A stretch of 64,000 bases of DNA from positions 124,001-188,000 of the forward strand of contig NZ_JASCRS010000002.1 of NCBI RefSeq assembly GCF_030010235.1, written 5' to 3'. The notes below the pieces were generated by a model. The model saw only the letters and a list, made by a program, of their open reading frames with translations. It did no database searches and was not told where the DNA came from. Position numbers and translations under genes: made by a program. Of the stretch, positions 1-8,765 are shown one piece after another; position 1 is the first letter of the stretch; the number at the start of each line of letters is the position of its first letter. This stretch comes from Leucobacter sp. UT-8R-CII-1-4 (lineage in GTDB: Bacteria; Actinomycetota; Actinomycetes; Actinomycetales; Microbacteriaceae).

Positions 1-10
1 TGTGTGTATT

Positions 11-24
11 CGGGGTGTGCCCCG
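11..24. other. Small hairpin upstream of metX
   Basis: CGGGG-TGTG-CCCCG forms a 5-bp stem with a 4-nt loop. No long T-run follows. It may be the end of an upstream transcriptional unit or part of the metX leader. The 69 bases before metX contain no recognisable end of a coding sequence. Confidence 0.3.
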
Positions 25-69
25 TAATAATTGCGCGCTGATCAGCTTTCTCGACCAGAATAGTGAGCT

Positions 70-1275
70 ATGGACTGGCAGACGCCCGAGGACTCGTTCC
101 CGACGGATTTCATTACCGACGCACAGCTTCGAGCACTCATCGGACGCCCGCCAATCAGTGGCGCATGGCGAGACGGCGATCCCATTGGCGACCGCAAGTT
201 CGCCCAGATTGGGTCGCTCAGCACTGAAGCCGGCGAAACAATTCCGCATGTGCGTATGTCGTACGAGAGCTTCGGTGAGCTGAATGCTGCCGGCGACAAT
301 GCGATTCTCGTTTTTCACGCGCTCACCGGCGATAGTCATTTGGTGGGCCGCGCGGCTCCCGGGCACCCCACTGATGGCTGGTGGGCTGAGATAGTCGGGC
401 CAGGCAAGGTGCTCGACACTGACAAGTACTTTATCGTCGCACCGAATGTGCTTGGTGGCTGCCAGGGTTCTACGGGACCGGCGAGCCTCGATCCGGAGGG
501 TCGAGAGTGGGGCGGGCGTTTTCCGTACTTGACCATTCGTGATCAGGTACAGGCAACCGCTGCATTCGTTGACACCATTGGCATCAAGAAGTTCGCGGCC
601 GTCATTGGCGGATCGATGGGCGGCATGCACGCGCTCGAATGGGAGTTGATGTTCCCGGGCCGAACCGAAAAGCTCGCGGTGATTGCAGCTCCCCCGGTAA
701 CCACCGCCGATCAGATCGGCCTCAACCTGGTGCAGCTTGAGGCGATCCGTTCTGACCCGGCCTGGCGCGGCGGCAATTACTACGACGCCCCCGACGGTAT
801 TGGCCCGCACCATGGCTTAGCTACTGCTCGCCGGCTCGCCCTACTCAACTACCGCAGCAATACTGAGCTTGACGAACGTTTTGGTCGAGCCTGGCAGTCG
901 GCGGTGAGCCCGCTCGGTGGCGGCGGACGATTCGCTGTCGAGAGCTATCTTGATTTCCACGGCAACAAGTTCACTCGACGTTTCGACGCGAATAGCTATT
1001 TGACGCTTGTGCAAGCCATGAACTCACACGATGTTGGCCGAGGCCGCGGCGGGGTCGAAGCTGCGCTTTCGAAGATCACCTTGCCTACCCTGGTGATGGG
1101 CATTCCAAGCGACCGTCTTTTCACTCTCGACGGGCAAGACGTTATCGCGGAGCATTCACCGGGCAATCTTGACGGCGAACTGGCGACGCGTCTCGACAGC
1201 CCCTTTGGTCATGACGCCTTCTTGATCGAGTTCGAGCGGGTCGGCGAGGAGCTGTCTCGCCTGCTCGCCCTCTAA
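70..1275 (+). CDS. metX: Homoserine O-acetyltransferase MetX
   Basis: Transfers an acetyl group from acetyl-CoA to L-homoserine in cytoplasmic methionine biosynthesis; the product is normally sulfhydrylated by MetY. The 401-residue protein has the usual family length. An alpha/beta-hydrolase fold is visible: an oxyanion-region stretch FHALTGDSH near residues 82-90, the nucleophile elbow GGSMGG near residue 180 followed by HALEWE, and a C-terminal catalytic His in SPFGHDAFLIEF. The ATG at position 70 gives the standard N terminus. No strong Shine-Dalgarno is visible upstream. A metY gene often lies beside metX in actinobacteria and would be outside the window. The 3' end overlaps a convergent broken reading frame (1142-2089). 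By homology alone, acetyl- versus succinyl-transferase activity cannot be separated; the actinobacterial context favours acetyl. Confidence 0.93.
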   Translation: MDWQTPEDSFPTDFITDAQLRALIGRPPISGAWRDGDPIGDRKFAQIGSLSTEAGETIPHVRMSYESFGELNAAGDNAILVFHALTGDSHLVGRAAPGHPTDGWWAEIVGPGKVLDTDKYFIVAPNVLGGCQGSTGPASLDPEGREWGGRFPYLTIRDQVQATAAFVDTIGIKKFAAVIGGSMGGMHALEWELMFPGRTEKLAVIAAPPVTTADQIGLNLVQLEAIRSDPAWRGGNYYDAPDGIGPHHGLATARRLALLNYRSNTELDERFGRAWQSAVSPLGGGGRFAVESYLDFHGNKFTRRFDANSYLTLVQAMNSHDVGRGRGGVEAALSKITLPTLVMGIPSDRLFTLDGQDVIAEHSPGNLDGELATRLDSPFGHDAFLIEFERVGEELSRLLAL

Positions 1276-2089
1276 GCTGCGGGGCTGCGACATCAACTTC
1301 ACCAACTATGCTTTGCCGCACGAAGGAGAAATCAACCCAATAGTGCCTACCGCCCGATCCTGCCACCGGCACCTGAATTTCGAACTCGATACCGAGTCTG
1401 GCGAGCTGCAATCGGCTCACACTCTCCGCCACAGAATCAGCACGAGGATCGCCCAGCGCAATCACTGACTGTGCTCTACGCGCTCCTCGTTCTCCCGGCA
1501 TATTGCTCAACAGCCCAGCCTGCGCGAGTTTCCATTCGAGAGCTTGCGGCTCGATGCAATCACGTTGTGTTCCGAATGGCACTCGTAAACCCGCGTCGAG
1601 CGCCCCGATCGCCGCTTCGACATTTGCAAACCGCGCAAGGTCGACCATTGTCTTTGACAAGGTCGTCACAAAAAGACCGCCAATTTCGACGACATCGCTC
1701 TCCCCTATCGAGCGAGAGCTGTGCCGCATTATTTGTGACGTGCTGCGACCGCAGCGGCCATCAGGAATGCGTAGGTGCACCCGTTCATCTCGCAACCCGA
1801 ACAGGGGTAGCCCCCAGATCGCAGCTGCAGCGGTGTGGCAGAACACAGGCCGTTGGGAATGCGACTGCGCCGAAACCGCGAGCACCCGCATGAGCAGGCG
1901 ATCCTCGGCGAACAACTTTTGCCAATACTCGCCCAAGACATAGTTTCCCGGAACTACTCGTACGAGCGCTTGCGCATTCAGCTGCTCTGAGAGTTGCCGT
2001 CTGCTCGTGCCGCTTGCGAGCAGCCATTCCCGGGCAAGTAACTGTGCGCGCAATTGCTCGATGCGTTGTTCTCTTGGCTGTAGCTGCAT
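1142..2089 (-). pseudogene. AbiEi-like / DUF559-type protein, 3' end lost
   Basis: The first 265 or so codons resemble the Microbacteriaceae proteins annotated as type IV toxin-antitoxin AbiEi family or DUF559. There is a winged-helix-like N terminus (about residues 1-60), the motif FCHTAAAAIWGLPL (83-96), TTLSKTMVDLAR (142-153), and a nuclease-like beginning YWVDFSF...GEVD (250-266). In intact relatives the frame continues past the GE(F/V)D motif into a conserved endonuclease-like core. Here, four codons later, it enters the antisense of metX (residues from about 271 on) and runs Arg-rich nonsense to a stop at 1142. The gene has therefore lost its 3' end at the metX boundary. No AbiEii-type toxin partner lies beside it. 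The start is the ATG at 2089; no clear ribosome-binding site is seen. It is probably a decaying gene, though a shortened protein could still be made. Confidence 0.65.
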
Positions 2090-2287
2090 GCCAGCAATCT
2101 TGTGGCTGCGCGCACCACAAAAGCTGCGATTCCCCGCAATTTAGCGCTTTCCAAGCAATTCTCACCCTCGCCTCGAACTGTGAGCTACAAACAGCGAAAT
2201 CGCCTGGTTTTACCGAAACGCACTCTCTTTTGCAGTCAATAAGAGGCGATCTCGGCAAACCCAGGCGATCTCAGTGATGAAGGCTAG

Positions 2288-3334
2288 CTACTCGTAACGC
2301 TGGCGCTTCGTGGCGTCGTGCACCTCGCCAACGAGTTCCTCAATCGCGTCCTCGAGAAACAGCACACCGGTCTCAACACCCTCAGCGTCAACCACGCGCG
2401 CCAGATGCACGCCGCGGTTTTGCAGACGCGAGAGCACATCTTCGAGGTCGGTGTCCTCCCGAATGCTCACCATTTCGCGAACCCGCTTGGGCGGAATCGG
2501 CTGCATAATGCGGTCGTCGCCGAGTCGCAGCAGATCCTTAATGTGCACATAACCAACAAGCTCGTCGCCTTCGCCGCGCATTGGGTAACGCGAGAAGCCG
2601 TGCTTGGTCACCGCCATCTCGATGTCGTTCGGTGTTGATCCGATCGGCATCGTGACGAGGCGGTCGGTCGGCACGAGAATGTCCTGCGCACGCTTCGCCG
2701 TGAACTCGAATGCGGCGCTCAACGCACCGCTGCGATCCTCAAGCAGCCCCTCACGAGTCGAGTGGCTGACAATGCCAGCAACCTCTTCAAGCGTGTAGGT
2801 ACTGTTTGCTTCGTTCTTTGGTTCGATACCGAATAGACGCAGGATCGCATTTGCGATGGCGTTGAGTCCAGCGATGATGTAGCGGAACACTCGCGAGATC
2901 CACACCAGTGGAGGGGCAAGCAGCAGCACTGCCTGATCTGGCATCGAGAAGGCCGCGTTCTTTGGCATCATTTCACCAAACACAACGTGCAGGTACGAAA
3001 CCAAGAGCAGCGTGATCACAAACGCCGAAATCGACACCACCTGCGCCGAAAGTCCGGTCCAGGCGAGCGGACCCTCAAGCAGATGGTGAATCGCGGGCTC
3101 AGAAACGTTCAGAATCAAGAGCGAGCACACGGTGATACCGAGCTGGCTGGTTGCCAACATCAGCGTCGCGTGTTCCATTGCCCAAAGAGCGGTTTTTGCG
3201 CGCTTTGAACCAGCTTCTGCAAGCGGCTCAATCTGCGAGCGTCGTGCCGAGATCACTGCGAACTCGGCGCCGACGAAGAAGGCATTCACGACGAGCAGCA
3301 CAACTAGCCAAACAATTCCTGCCCAGTCACTCAC
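2288..3334 (-). CDS. CNNM/DUF21 and CBS domain transporter, hemolysin family
   Basis: A 348-residue inner-membrane protein with an N-terminal CNNM (DUF21) domain of three to four membrane segments (about residues 3-25, 55-80, 95-120, 130-155), then a cytosolic CBS pair (about 205-335). PMRGEGDELVGYVHIKDLL and GVLFLEDAIEELVGEV are typical CBS stretches. It ends right after the CBS pair and so lacks the C-terminal CorC_HlyC domain that its upstream partner has. Members of this family are linked to magnesium or other divalent cation export and were historically called hemolysins (TlyC/CorC). The gene overlaps the preceding CNNM gene by 4 bp (ATGA junction), so the two are translationally coupled and may form a heteromer. 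Substrate is inferred only from the family. Confidence 0.88.
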   Translation of the reverse strand: MSDWAGIVWLVVLLVVNAFFVGAEFAVISARRSQIEPLAEAGSKRAKTALWAMEHATLMLATSQLGITVCSLLILNVSEPAIHHLLEGPLAWTGLSAQVVSISAFVITLLLVSYLHVVFGEMMPKNAAFSMPDQAVLLLAPPLVWISRVFRYIIAGLNAIANAILRLFGIEPKNEANSTYTLEEVAGIVSHSTREGLLEDRSGALSAAFEFTAKRAQDILVPTDRLVTMPIGSTPNDIEMAVTKHGFSRYPMRGEGDELVGYVHIKDLLRLGDDRIMQPIPPKRVREMVSIREDTDLEDVLSRLQNRGVHLARVVDAEGVETGVLFLEDAIEELVGEVHDATKRQRYE

Positions 3335-4707
3335 AGTGCACCTCCCTTCGTCGAAGGCTCATCTCTTGGTGTACGCGCTGGATCGCCATACTCCCGCTCA
3401 AACGATTCGGGCATGGGCGGACCAAAGTACTTCAGTCTCGAGATGCGCCTGCCGTCCATTCGCTCCACTCGCAAGCGAGCGCCGTCCACGAGCGGCACCT
3501 CGTCGCCAAGCTCCGGAATACGGCCGAGTTCGCGCAGCACAAAGCCCGCGATGGTGTCGTAGTCATCGCTCTCTGGAATCTCAATACCTGTCTGGTCAAG
3601 CACCTCGTCTGGGCGCAGGTCAGCGGGCAGGGTCATTTCCGAGGCGTTGCCGATCACACCAGCATGCGCTCGGTCGTGTTCGTCGGCAACTTCACCGACC
3701 AGTTCTTCAACAAGGTCTTCGAGGGTGACGAGGCCGGCGGTTCCGCCGTATTCGTCAACCACAATCGCAAGCTGAAAACCGGTGCCGCGCAATTCTGCGA
3801 GCAACTGGTCAAGGCGCATGGTTTCTGGCACGCGCACTGCGTCTTCAACGAGTGCTGCCACCGGAACGTCGGCGCGCTTTGCGCGCGGCACGGCAACAGC
3901 TTGCTTCACATGCACCACACCGACGACGTCATCACGATCCTCGTCGATAACAGGGAAGCGTGAGAAGCCGCTGCGGCCTGCCAGTTCGAGCACGGCCTGT
4001 GCCGAGTCAAGACGGTGGATGCTCTCGATTCGGGTGCGCGGCGTCATCACGTCTGCGGCGGTGTGCTCCGAGAAGCGCAGCGTTCGATCGAGCAGGGTCG
4101 CGGTGTCAGCTTCAAGCAGTCCCGCGTTTGCCGAGTGGCGAACGAGCGAGCTCAGCTCTTCTGCGGTGCGGGCACCCGAAAGCTCTTCTTTCGGTTCAAT
4201 GCCAATTGCACGCAGCATGCCGTTCGCGCTGCCGTTCAGCACCAGAATTGCTGGTTTGAACACGGTAGTGAAGGCCGCCTGTAGCGGCATCACTGTTTTC
4301 GCGGCCTGAAGCGGGCGAGCGAGTGCAAAGTTTTTCGGCACCAGCTCACCGATCACCATTGAGATGATCGTCGCGATCACGATGGCAATTGGTGCGCTAA
4401 TTGCACGCCGAATGCCCTCTGGCACACCCACTGCCGCAAATAGCGGGTCAAGCATGCGACTAAATGCGGGTTCGAGCGTATATCCAGCGAGCAACGTGGT
4501 GAGCGTAATGCCCAGCTGCGCACTCGAAAGATGCGTCGAGGTGATTCGCAATCCACGAATCACACGGTCAAGGCCTCGCTCGCCTTGCTCACGACGCCGC
4601 TCAAGATCTTGTCGGTCAAGCGCAACCAGAGAAAACTCTGAAGCGACAAATACGCCTGTACCGACTGTTAATAGCACTCCGATTGCAAGCAGTAACCACT
4701 CGTTCAC
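3331..4707 (-). CDS. CNNM/CBS/CorC_HlyC transporter, hemolysin family
   Basis: A 458-residue membrane protein with all three domains of the CorC/YfjD-like family: a DUF21/CNNM membrane domain (about residues 1-190, including LVPKNFALARP), a CBS pair (about 215-340, with RFPVIDEDRDDVVGVVHVKQA and IVVDEYGGTAGLVTLEDL), and a C-terminal CorC_HlyC domain (about 355-435, containing DDYDTIAGFVLRELGRIPE). It is first in a two-gene operon with the shorter paralogue at 2288-3334, which it overlaps by 4 bp. The ATG at 4707 is preceded on the minus strand by GGAGGGGGGCGCCCGTGA, so GGAGG is a plausible ribosome-binding site at somewhat long spacing. Likely role: divalent-cation (Mg/Co) homeostasis, inferred from the family. 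Confidence 0.88.
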   Translation of the reverse strand: MNEWLLLAIGVLLTVGTGVFVASEFSLVALDRQDLERRREQGERGLDRVIRGLRITSTHLSSAQLGITLTTLLAGYTLEPAFSRMLDPLFAAVGVPEGIRRAISAPIAIVIATIISMVIGELVPKNFALARPLQAAKTVMPLQAAFTTVFKPAILVLNGSANGMLRAIGIEPKEELSGARTAEELSSLVRHSANAGLLEADTATLLDRTLRFSEHTAADVMTPRTRIESIHRLDSAQAVLELAGRSGFSRFPVIDEDRDDVVGVVHVKQAVAVPRAKRADVPVAALVEDAVRVPETMRLDQLLAELRGTGFQLAIVVDEYGGTAGLVTLEDLVEELVGEVADEHDRAHAGVIGNASEMTLPADLRPDEVLDQTGIEIPESDDYDTIAGFVLRELGRIPELGDEVPLVDGARLRVERMDGRRISRLKYFGPPMPESFEREYGDPARTPRDEPSTKGGAL

Positions 4708-5045
4708 GGGCGCCCCCCTCCGAGATGCCGCGACTTAGCGCGGCTCGTACTCGGGGGGTCGTTGGGTCTTCGACTAGATCCGTCCATAAGAATTAATACT
4801 TTACCTGGGATCGCCGGTATTTTGCCGAGAATTTTGTACGATCGCAACACAAATACAGGTGCTTCTCACCTCACACTCAGTGCAATTTCACTCTCTACCG
4901 CATTGGAATTTTACTGTCTGATGAATTCCCAGGAACGTGCGCCAAGAACTCAGAGATAGGCGTAGGGTAGATAGCAGTGTGCGCGATGGCTGCGCAAGTG
5001 CTCATGGGAGCAGCCCATGGGTTCGTCACGATGAGAGGACTCGCC
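4708..5045. other. Intergenic region between the CNNM operon and kgd
   Basis: A 338-bp divergent spacer that must hold the promoters of both units. It contains an inverted repeat GGAATT-N13-AATTCC (4905-4910 and 4924-4929) and a TAGGGT hexamer (4964-4969) that could be a -10 element of kgd. An alternative upstream GTG for kgd at 4977 lies in it. No small gene or RNA gene was recognised. Confidence 0.4.
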
Positions 5046-8000
5046 TTGGCTGAGCGGATGAATGTCACCGGTAACGGAGACTCCGCAGAAGATTTCGGTG
5101 CTAACGCCTGGTTGGTCGATGAGATGTACAAACAGTACCTCGTCGACAAAAACTCGGTGGATCAAGCTTGGTGGCCGGTGCTTGAGCGCTATGCCACTAC
5201 TGGGGGTTCGAATACGACAAGCGCTCCAACCCCGAGCACCAATGCACCTACCTCTACGGCGCCCGAAGCTGCACCAACGCAGCCGACCTCGCGAACAACG
5301 AATGCCGCGCCGCGTACCGCGCCGATCCCGGCAGACGCTCCACGCAGCTCGCCGGTAAAGTCCGCTCCCGAGAGCAGCAGCGGCGAAGACGTTGTCACTC
5401 CCCTGCGCGGCATGCCCAAAACTCTCGCCAAGAACATGGACGAGAGCCTTTCGGTGCCCACCGCGACCAGCGTTCGCACGATCCCCGCGAAGCTCCTGAT
5501 TGACAACCGTTTGGTGATCAACAGCAATCTGCGTCGTAGCCGTGGTGGCAAGGTGTCATTCACGCACCTGATCGCCTGGGCGCTGATTCAGGCACTCAAG
5601 GAATTCCCAAGCCAGAACGTTGCCTACGGTGAGGTTGATGGCAAGCCATCACTTATCGTGCCTGCTCACGTCGGTCTCGGCATCGCTATCGATGTGCCAA
5701 AGCCCGATGGATCGCGCTCACTTCTGGTGCCTGCGATTAAGCGCGCTGACACTCTCGATTTCAACGAGTTCCTCGCAGCTTACGAAGATCTTGTGAAGCG
5801 TGCCCGCGATAATAAGCTCACTCCCGGTGATTTCCAGGGCGCGACAATCTCGCTGACAAACCCAGGCGGTATCGGCACTGTTCACTCCGTGCCACGTCTG
5901 ATGCGCGGTCAGGGCTCAATCATTGGCGCCGGTGCGCTTGAGTACCCAGCAGAGTTCCAGGGCGCTGCTCCTGAAATGCTCAACAAACTTGGTATTTCCA
6001 AGACCATCACGCTTACTAGCACCTACGATCACCGCGTTATTCAGGGCGCCGGTTCCGGCGAATTCCTGAAGAAGGTGCACGAGCGCCTCATCGGCGGTCA
6101 CGGCTTCTACGAAGAGGTCTTCGCCGCGCTGCGTATTCCGTACAAGCCGATCCAATGGGCAAACGATATTCACGTTGATATCACTGGCCAGGTCGACAAG
6201 TCGGCTCGCGTGCAGGAACTGATCAACGCGTTCCGCGTTCGCGGCCACCTGATGGCTGACATTGATCCGCTTGAGTACGTGCAACGCACGCACCCAGACC
6301 TTGAGATTGAGAACCACGGCCTCACTTTCTGGGATCTTGATCGCGAATTTGTTACCGGTGGTATCGGTGGCCAGCGCTCCATGAAGCTGCGCGACATTCT
6401 AGGTGTGCTGCGTGATTCGTACTGCCGCAAGATCGGCATCGAGTACATGCACATTCAAGACCCCGAGCAGCGCACTTGGTTGCGTCAGCAGCTTGAGGTG
6501 CCTTACGCGAAGCCGGGGCACGACGCACAGATGCGTATCCTTGAGAAGCTCAATGAGGCAGAAGCCTTCGAGACCTTCTTGCAGACCAAGTACGTCGGCC
6601 AGAAGCGTTTCAGCCTTGAGGGTGGCGAGTCGGTGATTCCGCTGCTCGACGCGATGCTGATTGATGCAGCAGAAGACGGCGTCGACAGCGTAGACATCGG
6701 TATGGCGCACCGCGGCCGTCTGAATGTGCTCTCGAATATTGCTGGCAAGACCTACGGGCAGATCTTCCGTGAGTTTGAAGGCACTGCCACAAAGACTGGC
6801 TCGGGAGATGTGAAGTACCACCTCGGTACCACTGGCCTCTTCACCGCACCAAACGGCACACAGGTGCCGATCCACCTCGCAGCTAACCCGTCACACCTTG
6901 AAACGGTTGATGGTGTGCTTGAGGGTATTGTGCGTGCGAAGCAGGATCTCAAGCCGATTGGCTCGTTCACCACGCTGCCTATTCTGATTCACGGCGATGC
7001 CGCTATGGCTGGCCAGGGTGTTGTGTACGAGACACTGCAGATGTCTCAGCTGCGCGGTTACCGCACCGGCGGCACGATTCACATCGTGATCAACAACCAG
7101 GTTGGTTTCACCACGCTGCCACAGGATTCACGCACCTCGGTCTACTCGACCGACATTGGCAAGGTTGTGCAGACGCCAATCTTCCACGTAAACGGTGACG
7201 ATCCTGAATCGGTGGTCCGGGTAGCTCAGCTCGCCTACGAATTCCGCCAGAAGTTCCACCGCGATGTGATCATCGATCTTGTTTGCTACCGCCGTCGCGG
7301 TCACAATGAGGGTGACGATCCGGCGATGACTCAGCCGCTGATGTACGACCTGATCGAAGCAAAGCGTTCAACCCGTACCCTCTACACCGACGCTCTCGTC
7401 GGTCGCGGTGATATCACCTCTGACGAGTACGACAAGGCGAAGCAGGACTTCCAGAGCCGCCTTGAGCAGGCGTTCATGGAAACCCATGCAGCGCAGACCG
7501 GCGCGATCCCCGTGATCGATCAGAGCGGTATTGGCGAGACCATCACCGCACCGATCCCGTCGGTATCGACTGTGCCGACTGCGGTTGATCGCTCGGTCGT
7601 TGAGCGTATCGGTGAAGCGCACGGTAATACGCCAGCAAACTTCACGGTGCACCCGAAGCTGCAGCAGCTACTCAATAAGCGTCTCGAAATGAGCAAGAGT
7701 GGCGAAATCGACTGGGGCTTTGGCGAGCTTCTCGCGCTCGGTTCGCTGCTGATGGAAGGCACTGCGGTTCGCTTCGCAGGTCAGGACGCCCGCCGTGGCA
7801 CCTTCGCGCAGCGCCACGCGGTCTTCCACGATCGCAAGAACGGTCAGGAGTGGCTGCCCCTTCTGAACCTTTCTGAGGATCAGGCACGATTCTGGATCTA
7901 CGACTCGCTGCTCTCCGAGTACGCAGCTCTTGCTTTCGAGTACGGCTATTCGCTGCAGCGCGAAGACGCACTTGTTGTCTGGGAGGCGCAGTTTGGTGAC

Positions 8001-8732
8001 TTCGCTAATGGCGCTCAGAGCGTCGTTGACGAATACATCGCAGCCGCTGAGCAGAAGTGGGGCCAGCAGTCTTCTGTGGTTATGCTGCTGCCACACGGCT
8101 ACGAAGGTCAGGGACCTGACCACTCTTCGGCACGTATCGAGCGTTACCTGCAGCTTTGCGCTGAGAACAACATGACGGTTGCTCGCCCGTCGACCCCGGC
8201 GAACTACTTCCACTTGCTGCGTCGCCAGGCATACCAGCGCCCACGCAAGCCACTCGTGGTGTTCACCCCGAAGTCGATGCTTCGTCTACGCGGTGCATCT
8301 TCGGCTGTCGAGGACTTCACCGAGGGAACTTTCCAGCCGGTGATCGACGACGCTCAGGCCGAGGCTACTCAGGTCACACGCGTCTTGCTCACCTCGGGCA
8401 AGATCTACTACGACCTGCGTGCTGCACTCGATAAGCAGCCTGACCCACGCATTGCAATCGTGCGTGTTGAGCAGTACTACCCGATGCCTGCCACCGAGCT
8501 TGCTCGCGTGCTTGCACGCTACGGTAATGCTGAACTCGTCTGGGTACAGGATGAGCCAGAGAACCAGGGAGCTTGGCCATTCATCTCACTGGCTCTCGCA
8601 AAGCACCTCGCGAATGACCGTGTTCAATCGGTCACCCGCAAGGCGTCTGCTGCACCGTCAACTGGCTCCGCTAAGGTACACGCAGTTGAGCAGGAGCACC
8701 TGATCCGCAAGGCTCTCAGCTTCGATAGCTGA
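5046..8732 (+). CDS. kgd: Multifunctional 2-oxoglutarate decarboxylase/dehydrogenase (Kgd, SucA-type)
   Basis: A 1228-residue actinobacterial fusion of an E2-like succinyltransferase and the thiamine-diphosphate E1o component of the 2-oxoglutarate dehydrogenase complex (TCA cycle). The short N-terminal helix motif FGANAWLVDEMYKQYL is followed by an Ala/Pro/Thr-rich linker (about residues 60-135). Next comes the acyltransferase domain (about 140-370), which starts at TPLRGMPKTLAKNM and carries the DHRVIQGAGSGEFL motif. The E1 ThDP-binding and transketolase-like domains follow (HGDAAMAGQGVVYETL, RRRGHNEGDDPAMTQP), then the OGDH C-terminal domain. Start choice: TTG at 5046, with AGAGGA at 5034-5039 six bases upstream; the in-frame GTG at 4977 has no such site and adds a non-conserved leader. 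The two downstream genes follow within 50 bp and may be cotranscribed. Confidence 0.95.
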   Translation: MAERMNVTGNGDSAEDFGANAWLVDEMYKQYLVDKNSVDQAWWPVLERYATTGGSNTTSAPTPSTNAPTSTAPEAAPTQPTSRTTNAAPRTAPIPADAPRSSPVKSAPESSSGEDVVTPLRGMPKTLAKNMDESLSVPTATSVRTIPAKLLIDNRLVINSNLRRSRGGKVSFTHLIAWALIQALKEFPSQNVAYGEVDGKPSLIVPAHVGLGIAIDVPKPDGSRSLLVPAIKRADTLDFNEFLAAYEDLVKRARDNKLTPGDFQGATISLTNPGGIGTVHSVPRLMRGQGSIIGAGALEYPAEFQGAAPEMLNKLGISKTITLTSTYDHRVIQGAGSGEFLKKVHERLIGGHGFYEEVFAALRIPYKPIQWANDIHVDITGQVDKSARVQELINAFRVRGHLMADIDPLEYVQRTHPDLEIENHGLTFWDLDREFVTGGIGGQRSMKLRDILGVLRDSYCRKIGIEYMHIQDPEQRTWLRQQLEVPYAKPGHDAQMRILEKLNEAEAFETFLQTKYVGQKRFSLEGGESVIPLLDAMLIDAAEDGVDSVDIGMAHRGRLNVLSNIAGKTYGQIFREFEGTATKTGSGDVKYHLGTTGLFTAPNGTQVPIHLAANPSHLETVDGVLEGIVRAKQDLKPIGSFTTLPILIHGDAAMAGQGVVYETLQMSQLRGYRTGGTIHIVINNQVGFTTLPQDSRTSVYSTDIGKVVQTPIFHVNGDDPESVVRVAQLAYEFRQKFHRDVIIDLVCYRRRGHNEGDDPAMTQPLMYDLIEAKRSTRTLYTDALVGRGDITSDEYDKAKQDFQSRLEQAFMETHAAQTGAIPVIDQSGIGETITAPIPSVSTVPTAVDRSVVERIGEAHGNTPANFTVHPKLQQLLNKRLEMSKSGEIDWGFGELLALGSLLMEGTAVRFAGQDARRGTFAQRHAVFHDRKNGQEWLPLLNLSEDQARFWIYDSLLSEYAALAFEYGYSLQREDALVVWEAQFGDFANGAQSVVDEYIAAAEQKWGQQSSVVMLLPHGYEGQGPDHSSARIERYLQLCAENNMTVARPSTPANYFHLLRRQAYQRPRKPLVVFTPKSMLRLRGASSAVEDFTEGTFQPVIDDAQAEATQVTRVLLTSGKIYYDLRAALDKQPDPRIAIVRVEQYYPMPATELARVLARYGNAELVWVQDEPENQGAWPFISLALAKHLANDRVQSVTRKASAAPSTGSAKVHAVEQEHLIRKALSFDS

Positions 8733-8765
8733 GCCTTCCCCGTTTAAGAAAGCGAGCACGACGTC

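Noticed and set aside
1..69. A SAM riboswitch before metX
   Set aside because: Only 69 bases are present upstream, and they show just one short stem and no riboswitch core.
1471..1943. Two plus-strand reading frames opposite the AbiEi-like gene
   Set aside because: They are shadows of the minus-strand gene; composition is Arg/Ser-rich and no family features occur.
4977..5045. Longer kgd start at the GTG at 4977
   Set aside because: No ribosome-binding site precedes it, and the extra residues do not match the family; TTG at 5046 with AGAGGA fits better.
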